5,350 bases of DNA from Pseudomonadota bacterium (GTDB taxonomy: Bacteria; Pseudomonadota; Gammaproteobacteria; Xanthomonadales; Rhodanobacteraceae), in contig JAJZGE010000173.1 in NCBI GenBank assembly GCA_021798675.1, positions 1 through 5,350 on the forward strand, read 5' to 3'. The notes under the pieces are model-generated. The model was not told the origin of the DNA. It searched no databases and saw nothing but the letters and a program-made list of their open reading frames with translations. The stretch's first letter is position 1. Each line of letters begins with the position of its first letter. This document shows, in pieces, positions 1-5,350 of this stretch. A program made the translations under genes and the position numbers.

Positions 1-833
1 CCGACAACCGTGATCCGGCAGAGGTGCAGCGCTTCATCGATCGGCGCCTCGGCAGCCGCAGCCACTCGGCGGAAACCGAGCCAACTTCGGCCGAAGAAGT
101 GCAGAAGCTGTTCATGGAGCGCCTGGTGCTCGAGCAGGACTGCGTGTTCTGCCTCACGGTCACCGCCACGCGCAGCCCGATCCACGACAACGTGGTGCGC
201 GCCAGCTTCGCCGTGCTGCGCAGCTACCGCGACGTGCGCGAGCCGGCCGGCATCCCCGGCCAGTTCCTGATGCGCGTGATCGACACGCGCAACGTGTTCG
301 CAGGCACCGCTCCGGTCGTGTGGGAGGCGGCCCGGCTGATCGCCGCAGACATGCCGCCCGCGGCGATCCGCGAGCGGCTCAACCACGTGGCCAACCACAG
401 CTACGGCTACCTGATGCCGCGCGACCTCTATTACCTGCGCGCGCGCGCCAAGAAAAAGAACGACCGCAGCGTGGGCTTGGTCAGCGCGATGCTGGGTTCG
501 GCGCTGGACATCAAGCCCATCCTGCGCTGCTTCCGTGGCGAAACCGGGCCGGTGGGCAAGGCGCGCGGCTTCGAGCAGGGCTCGCAGCAGCTGTTCGACT
601 ACGCCGCCGCCCGTGTGCGTGCCGGCCTGATCGTGCCGATGGTCTGTGTGAGCTACGGCGGCGACCTCGCCGTGCTGCCGAGCCTGCCCGGCTACGTTCG
701 CCTGCGCGAAGTCTGCGAGGAATGCGGCGTCGCCCTGCTGGAAGCGCCCATGAGCATCACCGGCATGGTCAACGTGGGCGAAGGCGCGGTGACGCTCGGC
801 CTTGCCGCCGAGGAACACGAACCCGACTTCTGA
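1..833 (+). CDS. DegV family protein, 5' end outside window
   Basis: The reading frame is open from the first complete codon (base 3, Asp-Asn-Arg-Asp) to the TGA at 831-833. It gives 276 visible residues, and the true start lies to the left. DegV proteins are cytosolic and bind a fatty acid; in Gram-positives they work with fatty-acid kinase, but in this lineage the role is not established. The family is recognised by the second-domain motif LDIKPILR followed by GETGPVGKARG (bases about 504-569), and by VIDTRNVFAGT (about 276-311), which matches the usual V-I-D-S-x-x-x-x-x-G segment. The usual N-terminal D-S-T-x-D-L motif is missing, so perhaps 35-45 residues are off the edge. Two segments look unlike typical DegV: the ligand loop, normally S-x-x-S-G-T, reads TATRSPIHDN, and the usual GGR-type turn before the KPIL motif is a basic RARAKKKNDR stretch. 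A GTG at 24 is only an internal valine codon. The family call is fairly sure; the ligand is not. Confidence 0.85.
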   Translation, partial: DNRDPAEVQRFIDRRLGSRSHSAETEPTSAEEVQKLFMERLVLEQDCVFCLTVTATRSPIHDNVVRASFAVLRSYRDVREPAGIPGQFLMRVIDTRNVFAGTAPVVWEAARLIAADMPPAAIRERLNHVANHSYGYLMPRDLYYLRARAKKKNDRSVGLVSAMLGSALDIKPILRCFRGETGPVGKARGFEQGSQQLFDYAAARVRAGLIVPMVCVSYGGDLAVLPSLPGYVRLREVCEECGVALLEAPMSITGMVNVGEGAVTLGLAAEEHEPDF

Positions 834-858
834 GCCCGGCGTGGCCGTGGAGCGGAAC

Positions 859-1482
859 ATGTCGCACCTGCCAGCCCTCTTCCTGCTGATCGGCACCATC
901 GCCTGTGCACCCTGCGCGGCGCAGACCGTATACCAGTGCGCTGGTGCGCACGGCGAAGCCAGCTACCAGTCCACGCCGTGTCCCGGCGGCCGGGGCCGGC
1001 AAATCACGCTCGACACGCCGCCGCCCGCGGCCGCGCCACCGCCGACGACCGACAGCACTCCGCCGCCCGCGCCCGTGGCCGAGGCATCGCCGCCCCCACC
1101 GCCGCCCGCCGCGCCGGTTCCCCTGCTGTATCAATGCGTGCGTGCCACGGACGGCAAGCGGTACATCAGCACCAACGGCAACCCACCCGGCTACTACGCC
1201 CCGCTGGGCATGGTGGGCCTGCCCATCCCGTTGACCGAGCAATACACCGCGGCAAACCACATGGGCAACGCCCAGCCGGATGCGGCGATGGTTTCCGGCT
1301 ACTACACCTTCGTGCAGGACCGGTGCCGCGCCATGAGCACGGAGGAAACCTGCGCCGCCCTGCGCAAGGACTGGGCGGAGAACGAACGCAAGCTGAGCCG
1401 CGCCTTCAAGAGCGACCAGCCGCCGCTGCTCGCGCGCGAAGCCGAACTGCGCGCGCAACTGCAGGGCTGCGGCGGGCCCTGA
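859..1482 (+). CDS. secreted DUF4124-like protein with proline-rich linker
   Basis: This encodes 207 residues of unknown function. I chose the ATG at 859 because GGAG (849-852) sits 6 bases upstream and a signal peptide then begins at once; upstream in-frame starts (GTG 841, GTG 847, ATG 802) would bury it. Residues 1-21 form a hydrophobic leader ending CAA, a plausible signal peptidase I site, so the product should be periplasmic. Residues 24-52 (VYQC...YQSTPCPGG) resemble the DUF4124 module, a small Cys-containing fold common in gammaproteobacterial envelope proteins. Residues 53-88 are a Pro/Ala/Thr linker with a run of six prolines (78-83). Residues 90-111 (LYQC...YISTNGNPPG) look like a second copy of the module, followed by a Cys-containing C-terminal region with a charged helix (about 160-202). 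After cleavage six cysteines remain (27, 41, 93, 156, 165, 204), compatible with disulfides. The gene starts 25 bases after degV on the same strand, so co-transcription is likely. It is less GC-constrained in its Pro tract than its neighbours but shows no sign of transfer. Confidence 0.8.
   Translation: MSHLPALFLLIGTIACAPCAAQTVYQCAGAHGEASYQSTPCPGGRGRQITLDTPPPAAAPPPTTDSTPPPAPVAEASPPPPPPAAPVPLLYQCVRATDGKRYISTNGNPPGYYAPLGMVGLPIPLTEQYTAANHMGNAQPDAAMVSGYYTFVQDRCRAMSTEETCAALRKDWAENERKLSRAFKSDQPPLLAREAELRAQLQGCGGP
1462..1481. other. GC-rich hairpin at the convergent gene ends
   Basis: CAGGGC (1462-1467) and GCCCTG (1476-1481) pair around an 8-base loop and overlap the stop codon of the DUF4124-like gene. 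The convergent SDR gene stops at 1487. The hairpin could weakly slow transcription from either side, but neither strand has a T run after it, so it is not a canonical intrinsic terminator. In such GC-rich DNA a 6-bp stem can arise by chance. Confidence 0.2.
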
Positions 1483-1486
1483 GGAC

Positions 1487-2266
1487 TCAGAACCCGTAGT
1501 TGAGGAAGCCGCCGTCCACGCCCAGCACCTGGCCAGTGATATAGCTGGCGGCGGGCAGGCAGAGGAAGGCGATCGCCGCGGCCACTTCCTCCGGCTCGCC
1601 GATGCGGCGCAACGGCGTGCGGTCCAGCACTTCCTCCAGGTAATCCTCGTCGGCCAGTGCGAGATCGGTGCGCTGGGTGCGGATGTACCACGGCGCCACC
1701 GCATTCACCCGGATGCCGTCCACCGCCCACTCCGCCGCAAGGTTGCGGGTGAGCTGGTGCAGTGCCGCCTTGCTCATGCCGTAAGGCACGCCCGTGCGCA
1801 CGTGGGTGATACCGGACACCGAACCCACGTTGACGATCGCCGCGTTCGCGTGCTGCACCAGCTGCGGGTGTGCCAGCCGACACATCTCGAACGCGGCGAA
1901 CAGGTTCAGCTCGAAGATCGCACGGTAGTCGTCGCCGTACTCAAGCGCCGTTTTCGGCACATTGCCGCCGGCGTTGTTGACCAGCAGCGAGAGCGGCACG
2001 CCGAGGTCGGCGATCCAGTCGAACACCGCCAGCCGCTCCTCCGCCTCGGCGAGGTCGGCGCCCATCGCATAGACCGCGATACCTTCGTGCTCGTCGGCCA
2101 GCTCCACGCGTACCTGCTCGAGGTAGTCCTCGTCACGCGCCACCAGCAGCAGGTTCGCGCCCAGCCCGGCCAGCTCGCGCGCGGTGGCGTAGCCGATGCC
2201 CTTGCTGGCGCCGGTGACCAGGGCCGTGTGGCCCTGCAATTGCCAGGCGTCGATGCGGGTATTCAT
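1487..2266 (-). CDS. SDR family NADP(H)-type oxidoreductase, tropinone-reductase-like
   Basis: This 259-residue protein is a full-length classical short-chain dehydrogenase/reductase, a cytosolic enzyme that interconverts carbonyl and hydroxyl groups with a nicotinamide cofactor. The Rossmann motif TGASKGIG is at 18-25, with NNAG at 97-100. The catalytic tetrad is Asn121, Ser149, Tyr162 and Lys166, with the YxxxK spacing and the 13-residue Ser-Tyr spacing intact. Lys22 in the glycine loop and Arg44 at the end of beta-2 favour NADP(H) over NAD(H). The C-terminal segment ITGQVLGVDGGF is typical of the family. The overall pattern (SKGIGYA near the start, ARD after beta-2, LTRNLAAEWA after the YxxxK) recalls the tropinone reductase group, but bacterial members have varied or unknown substrates and nothing here indicates one. 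The ATG at 2264-2266 gives a normal N-terminus but has no good Shine-Dalgarno sequence (upstream reads AGCTCGGTGC). It is convergent with the DUF4124-like gene (4 bases between stop codons) and divergent from the small lipoprotein gene. Confidence 0.93.
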   Translation of the reverse strand: MNTRIDAWQLQGHTALVTGASKGIGYATARELAGLGANLLLVARDEDYLEQVRVELADEHEGIAVYAMGADLAEAEERLAVFDWIADLGVPLSLLVNNAGGNVPKTALEYGDDYRAIFELNLFAAFEMCRLAHPQLVQHANAAIVNVGSVSGITHVRTGVPYGMSKAALHQLTRNLAAEWAVDGIRVNAVAPWYIRTQRTDLALADEDYLEEVLDRTPLRRIGEPEEVAAAIAFLCLPAASYITGQVLGVDGGFLNYGF

Positions 2267-2343
2267 GCACCGAGCTTACAGGAAGCTTGCTCGCCGGACG
2301 CTCCGGCGGGACACTCGCTGCCTGCCATGGGGAGGCCTTCGCA
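2267..2343. promoter_or_regulatory. divergent intergenic region with inverted repeat
   Basis: These 77 bases separate the starts of the SDR gene (minus) and the lipoprotein gene (plus), so promoters for both should lie here or overlap the coding ends. I cannot pick convincing -35/-10 boxes. The clear element is a perfect 7-bp inverted repeat, CGCCGGA (2292-2298) and TCCGGCG (2302-2308), with a 3-base spacer. It could be a protein-binding site or a 5'-UTR hairpin. The plus-strand ribosome binding site GGGGAGG lies at 2329-2335. Confidence 0.4.
2329..2335 (+). promoter_or_regulatory. Shine-Dalgarno of the small lipoprotein gene
   Basis: GGGGAGG lies 8 bases before the ATG at 2344. It decides the start, because the longer in-frame option beginning TTG at 2287 would place 19 non-signal-like residues in front of a textbook lipoprotein leader. 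Confidence 0.7.
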
Positions 2344-2562
2344 ATGAAAATCCTGCTGCCGCTGTTGTGCATGTCCGCCCTCGCCGCCTGCTCCGGCAAG
2401 CCGCCCGAACCCGTCGCGCAACCCGCCGCCGCGGCCAGCAGCCACGTCGCCACCCCGTGGGACGGAATGAAGGCCGACGAACAACGCGCGAAGGACGTGC
2501 AGAAGCTGGTGAACAAGCAGGCGGCGGACCAGAACAAGCAGATCGAGGCACAGACGCAGTGA
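2344..2562 (+). CDS. small lipoprotein, function unknown
   Basis: This encodes a 72-residue precursor beginning MKILLPLLCMSALAAC. Lys2, a hydrophobic core and the lipobox Leu13-Ala14-Ala15-Cys16 predict lipidation at Cys16 and cleavage by signal peptidase II. Ser17 at position +2, rather than Asp, predicts Lol-dependent transfer to the outer membrane. Residues 19-37 are a Pro/Ala-rich tether. Residues about 40-70 are highly charged and Gln-rich (DEQRAKDVQK, then KQAADQNKQIEAQ) and should form an amphipathic helix or short coiled coil. There is no enzyme motif. The shape (lipid anchor, tether, single helix) recalls Lpp-like or entericidin-like small lipoproteins, but I see no sequence match to either and assign no function. 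The gene is divergent from the SDR gene, and its stop is followed 5 bases later by a 24-base inverted repeat. Confidence 0.78.
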   Translation: MKILLPLLCMSALAACSGKPPEPVAQPAAAASSHVATPWDGMKADEQRAKDVQKLVNKQAADQNKQIEAQTQ

Positions 2563-2567
2563 CCGCC

Positions 2568-2591
2568 ATTTGGCCGTCTTGACGGCCAAAT
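2568..2591. repeat. 11-bp perfect inverted repeat between lipoprotein and ABC genes
   Basis: The arms ATTTGGCCGTC (2568-2578) and GACGGCCAAAT (2581-2591) are perfectly complementary around a central TT. The RNA could fold with a CUUG-type tetraloop. It starts 5 bases after the lipoprotein stop, where a terminator would be expected. However, the stem is followed by AAATACC rather than a T run on the plus strand, and likewise by AAATGGC on the minus strand, so it is not a canonical intrinsic terminator. A dyad operator controlling the ABC ATPase gene (ATG 39 bases downstream) is an alternative. Confidence 0.6.
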
Positions 2592-2630
2592 ACCTTGCGC
2601 CACCCGCCGTTTGCCGGCATCGTTCCGTGC

Positions 2631-3443
2631 ATGGACGCCACCCTTGCCATGCCGCCATTGCTGGAGATCGACGAAGCCACCGTGTCGCGCGACGGCCACC
2701 CGGCGCTCGACCGGCTCAGCCTGCGCATCGCGGCCGGCCAGCACACCGCGATCCTCGGCGCCAACGGTTCGGGCAAATCCACCCTGGTGCAGTTGGTGGC
2801 ACGCCAGCTCTACCCGCTGGCACCGGGCGATGGGCGCAGCCCGGTGCGCGTGTTCGGCCGCAATCGCTGGAACGTGGCCGAACTGCGTGGCCTGCTCGGC
2901 ATCGTCTCGCCGGCCTTGCAGCACGAATACACCACCGACACGCCACTGGAGGTGTTCGACGCCGTGGTTTCCGGCTTCTTCGCCGCGCGCGGGCTGTGGC
3001 TGGATCACCCGGTCACCGACGCCATGCGTCAACGCGCGATCGCCGCACTGGCGCAGCTGGAAGCCGGCCACCTGGCGGGTCGCGCAATGGCCAGCCTGTC
3101 CACCGGCGAAGCCCGCCGCGTGCTGATCGCCCGCGCGCTGGTGCACCGTCCGCGCGCGCTGCTGCTGGACGAGCCCTGCGCGGGGCTGGACCTTGCCAGC
3201 CGCCGCCGCTTCCTGGAAGTCCTGCGCGCGCTGGCGCGCGGCGGCACCACCTTGTTGCTGGTGACCCACCACATCGAGGAAATCGTCCCCGAGATCCGCC
3301 AGGTGCTGCTACTCAAGCAAGGGCGCGTGCTGCGGCAGGGCGACAAGGTCGCCACGCTCACCGATGCAGCGCTGGGCGAGGCCTTCGACATGCCGATTCG
3401 CGTGACCCGACACGGCGACTGGTATCACGCCGCCGTGGCATGA
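2631..3443 (+). CDS. single-domain ABC ATPase, ModF/YlmA type
   Basis: This encodes 270 residues forming one complete ABC nucleotide-binding domain. The Walker A motif GANGSGKST is at 43-51, the Q-loop glutamine is Gln97 in IVSPALQ, and the signature LSTGEARR is at 156-163, in place of LSGGQ. The Walker B ALLLDEP is at 176-182 with catalytic Glu181, the D-loop is AGLD (184-187), and the H-loop is His213 in VTHHIEEI. The LSTGE/LSQGE-type signature, the W-N-x-x-E-L-R segment before the Q-loop and the THHIEEI end are features of the ModF/YlmA group (COG1119 type), cytosolic ATPases often named as molybdate-transport or photorepair proteins without firm proof. No permease or substrate-binding gene is next to it. 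The ATG at 2631 was chosen as the first ATG; neither it nor ATG 2649 has a clear Shine-Dalgarno, and an in-frame TTG at 2595 would add 12 residues. It is convergent with sppA, leaving 12 bases between the stops. The ABC call is certain; the subgroup is probable; the substrate is unknown. Confidence 0.92.
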   Translation: MDATLAMPPLLEIDEATVSRDGHPALDRLSLRIAAGQHTAILGANGSGKSTLVQLVARQLYPLAPGDGRSPVRVFGRNRWNVAELRGLLGIVSPALQHEYTTDTPLEVFDAVVSGFFAARGLWLDHPVTDAMRQRAIAALAQLEAGHLAGRAMASLSTGEARRVLIARALVHRPRALLLDEPCAGLDLASRRRFLEVLRALARGGTTLLLVTHHIEEIVPEIRQVLLLKQGRVLRQGDKVATLTDAALGEAFDMPIRVTRHGDWYHAAVA

Positions 3444-3455
3444 GACACCGGTGGC

Positions 3456-5342
3456 TCAGTGCGGCGAGCAGAGGCAGTAGGCGTAGACGTTCGGCGTGCC
3501 GGCCTTCGCATCGCGCAACAGCGACAACTCCGGCGCCAGCGCCTGGACCTGGGCGAACCACGGCGGCAGGCGCAAGCCCCAGCTGCGCAGCAGCTCGACG
3601 CTGGCATTCTGGCTGAAGCCGACCAGGAAGCTCTCCAAGGCGCCCATCGGCGCCTGCGCGTAGCGCACGGGATAATTCCTGCCCAGCTTCGCCAGCCTGG
3701 CAGCCTCGGCCACCGCGTCGCCGAGGCCGCCGAGCCGGTCGACCAGACCGCGGTCCAGCGCCTGCTTGCCCGTCCACACGCGCCCCTGCGCGATCGCGTC
3801 GATCGCGTCGAAACTCTTGCCGCGCGCCTTGGCCACGCCGCCCACGAAGTCGCGATAGCCCTTGTCGATGATGGCCTGGATCACCGCACCCACCTTGGGA
3901 TCGAGCGGACGCGTGATGTCGAACGCGCCGGCCATCGGCCCGGTGGCCACGCCGTCGCTACGGATGCCGAACTTGGCCAGGGTGTTCGGCACCGAGTAAT
4001 ACATGCCGAAGATGCCGATCGAGCCGGTAATGGTGTTGGGCTCGGCGAAGATCCGGTTGGCGTTCATCGAGATCCAGTAGCCACCGCTGGCGGCCACGTC
4101 GCCCATCGACACCACCACCGGGATGCCGGCTTCGCGGGTGAGCTCGACCTCGCGGCGGATCTGCTCGGCCGCGTACACCTCGCCGCCGGGCGAGTCCACG
4201 CGCAACACCAGCGCCTTGGTGCGCCGGTCCTCGCGGGCGGCGCGGATCAGTGCCGCGGTGGACTCGCCGCCGATGCTGCCAGCCGGCTGCTTGCCGCCGG
4301 CGATGTCGCCTTCGGCCACCACCACGGTCACGCCCGCACCGGTGAGCTGGCCCCTGCTGCTGCGCACATCGGCGACGTAACGCGCCAGACCCACCGAGCG
4401 CAGGCCGTGGCCATTGTTGGCGGCCGGTACACCCTGCCTGCGCAGGTCGGCGATCAGTTCCGCCCGCGTCGCCATGCCGTCGATCAGGTGCTCGTTGAGC
4501 GCGAGCCGGGCCAGGTCACCCTGCGTGCTGGCGATGTCCTGCGGCAGATCGTCGACATCGGCACGCAGGGTCGCCGGATCAAGCTTGCGCAGCTTCGCCA
4601 CCTCGGCCAGGTACTCGTCCCACAGGCCGCCCATCCAGTAGCTGTCGGCCTCCTTCGAGGCGGACGAGGCATGGTCGAGGATGTAGGGCTCGGCCGCGCT
4701 CTTGAACTGGCCCACGCGGAACAGGTGCACGTCCACGCCCAGCTTGTCGAGCAGGTCCTTGTAGAACAGCCGGTAGTTCGCCAGCCCGGTCAGCATCAGG
4801 CTGCCCTGCGGGTCGAGCAGCACGCGGTCGGCGTGGGCGGCCAGGTAATACTGGCCCTGGTCGAGGCTCGCCGCCCAGACGATCACCGGCTTGCCGGTGG
4901 CGCGGAAGCGATCCAGCGCCGCGCCCACTTCGCGCAGCGCCGCGAAGCCGCCGGCATGCAGCTCGCCCGGCAGCAGCAGGATCCGGCTGATGCGCTTGTC
5001 CTTCGCCGCGGCGTCGATCGCGCCGACCAGGTCGCGCAGCCGCACCTGTTGCGTCTTGTCGCCGGAGAGCCTGGCCAGCGCACGTTGCAGCGGATCGACG
5101 CTGTACTGCTCGACCAACTGGCCTTCCGGCTGCAGCACCAGCACGCTGCCATCCTGCACCACCGCTTTCGCGCGGTTCACGGCCATGCCGCCGACGATCG
5201 CCAGCACCACGACGAACAGCAGTGTGAAGAACACCGCGTTGACGATCAGCAGGCGCGCCACGTTGATGCCACGGCCGATGCCGCGCAGCGCGGCCCAGAG
5301 TCCATTGCGCCTGGGCGGCAGCGGCGAAGGGCGGGACGGCAT
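3456..5342 (-). CDS. sppA: signal peptide peptidase SppA, 67K type (protease IV)
   Basis: This encodes 628 residues, close to the 618 of E. coli SppA. The enzyme is an inner-membrane serine protease of family S49 that degrades signal peptides left in the membrane after protein export. A basic N-terminus (Arg4, 11, 12, 20, 24, 30) precedes one membrane anchor (about 31-51), placing the rest in the periplasm. Two S49-like halves follow: the N-terminal half (about 118-275) carries the catalytic Lys214 in FRVGQFKSAAEP, and the C-terminal half (about 338-555) carries the nucleophile Ser419 in SMGDVAASGGYW. These correspond to the Lys209/Ser409 dyad of E. coli. Other conserved blocks are LRVDSPGG (380-387), ITGSIGIFG (438-446) and AQGRVWTGKQA (518-528). 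The C-terminus NVYAYCLC parallels the NRYAFCLTC end of the E. coli protein, so this end is complete. The ATG at 5340-5342 has only 8 bases upstream in the window and no visible ribosome binding site, so a start further out cannot be excluded. All key residues are present. Confidence 0.95.
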   Translation of the reverse strand: MPSRPSPLPPRRNGLWAALRGIGRGINVARLLIVNAVFFTLLFVVVLAIVGGMAVNRAKAVVQDGSVLVLQPEGQLVEQYSVDPLQRALARLSGDKTQQVRLRDLVGAIDAAAKDKRISRILLLPGELHAGGFAALREVGAALDRFRATGKPVIVWAASLDQGQYYLAAHADRVLLDPQGSLMLTGLANYRLFYKDLLDKLGVDVHLFRVGQFKSAAEPYILDHASSASKEADSYWMGGLWDEYLAEVAKLRKLDPATLRADVDDLPQDIASTQGDLARLALNEHLIDGMATRAELIADLRRQGVPAANNGHGLRSVGLARYVADVRSSRGQLTGAGVTVVVAEGDIAGGKQPAGSIGGESTAALIRAAREDRRTKALVLRVDSPGGEVYAAEQIRREVELTREAGIPVVVSMGDVAASGGYWISMNANRIFAEPNTITGSIGIFGMYYSVPNTLAKFGIRSDGVATGPMAGAFDITRPLDPKVGAVIQAIIDKGYRDFVGGVAKARGKSFDAIDAIAQGRVWTGKQALDRGLVDRLGGLGDAVAEAARLAKLGRNYPVRYAQAPMGALESFLVGFSQNASVELLRSWGLRLPPWFAQVQALAPELSLLRDAKAGTPNVYAYCLCSPH

Positions 5343-5350
5343 CGGCGGTG

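Noticed and set aside
859..921. Lipoprotein signal (IAC at residues 14-16) in the DUF4124-like protein
   Set aside because: The -3 position is Thr rather than Leu or similar and the leader has no basic residue; a signal peptidase I site after CAA fits better.
769..1704. Long minus-strand open frame opposite the DUF4124-like gene and the SDR end
   Set aside because: Its product is Arg/Ala/Gly-rich low-complexity sequence, it overlaps two well-supported genes, and long antisense frames are expected in GC-rich DNA.
2568..2591. Calling the inverted repeat an intrinsic terminator outright
   Set aside because: There is no T run after the stem on either strand; the A/T bases belong to the stem ends. 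It is kept as an inverted repeat of undecided role.
2133..3272. Minus-strand open frame of 379 codons opposite the lipoprotein and ABC ATPase genes
   Set aside because: It covers genes with clear motifs (lipobox, Walker A/B), has a compositionally biased product with no recognisable domain, and is the GC-driven shadow frame.
3444..3455. CACCGGTG palindrome (3446-3453) between the ABC ATPase and sppA stops as a shared terminator
   Set aside because: An 8-base self-complementary sequence leaves no loop and no T tract; it is within chance expectation for GC-rich DNA.
2570..3616. Plus-strand open frame of 348 codons overlapping the ABC ATPase
   Set aside because: Its Arg/Ala/Pro-rich translation is the out-of-frame reading of the ATPase gene and continues into the antisense of sppA.
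1..5350. A new defence, mobile, CRISPR or biosynthetic system
   Set aside because: No repeats with spacers, transposase, integrase, toxin-antitoxin pair, nuclease or biosynthetic gene is visible; all six genes fit ordinary chromosomal families.

Overview
The window is ordinary chromosomal sequence from a GC-rich bacterium, roughly two thirds G+C by eye. It carries six densely packed genes and no RNA gene, insertion sequence, CRISPR array or phage gene that I can support. The gene types point to a gammaproteobacterium of the Xanthomonadales (Lysobacterales), perhaps the Rhodanobacter/Dyella side. The hints are a long-form (67K-type) SppA protease, a DUF4124-type Cys-rich envelope protein, a tropinone-reductase-like SDR and a divergent DegV protein. 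This placement is inference from protein flavour, not a database result.

Left part (1-1482, + strand): the 3' part of a DegV-family lipid-binding protein gene runs in from the left edge. After 25 bases it is followed by a gene for a secreted, proline-linker, DUF4124-like protein, and the two are probably co-transcribed. Middle (1487-2562): an SDR oxidoreductase lies on the minus strand, convergent with the DUF4124-like gene with only 4 bases between them. It is divergent from a 72-residue lipoprotein on the plus strand across a 77-base intergenic region that holds a small perfect inverted repeat. Right part (2568-5350): a striking 24-base inverted repeat directly follows the lipoprotein stop. 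It is followed by a single-domain ABC ATPase of the ModF/YlmA type (+ strand). That gene is convergent, across 12 bases, with a nearly full-length signal peptide peptidase SppA on the minus strand, whose start is 8 bases from the right edge.

The genes do not form one obvious pathway. Three products act at or beyond the inner membrane (SppA, the lipoprotein, the DUF4124-like protein). The other three are cytosolic: DegV in fatty-acid handling, the SDR as an NADP(H)-type reductase, and the ABC ATPase, which has no permease beside it. I found no convincing new defence, mobile or biosynthetic system. The items most worth checking are the 24-base palindrome, the duplicated YQC module of the DUF4124-like protein, and the orphan ATPase.
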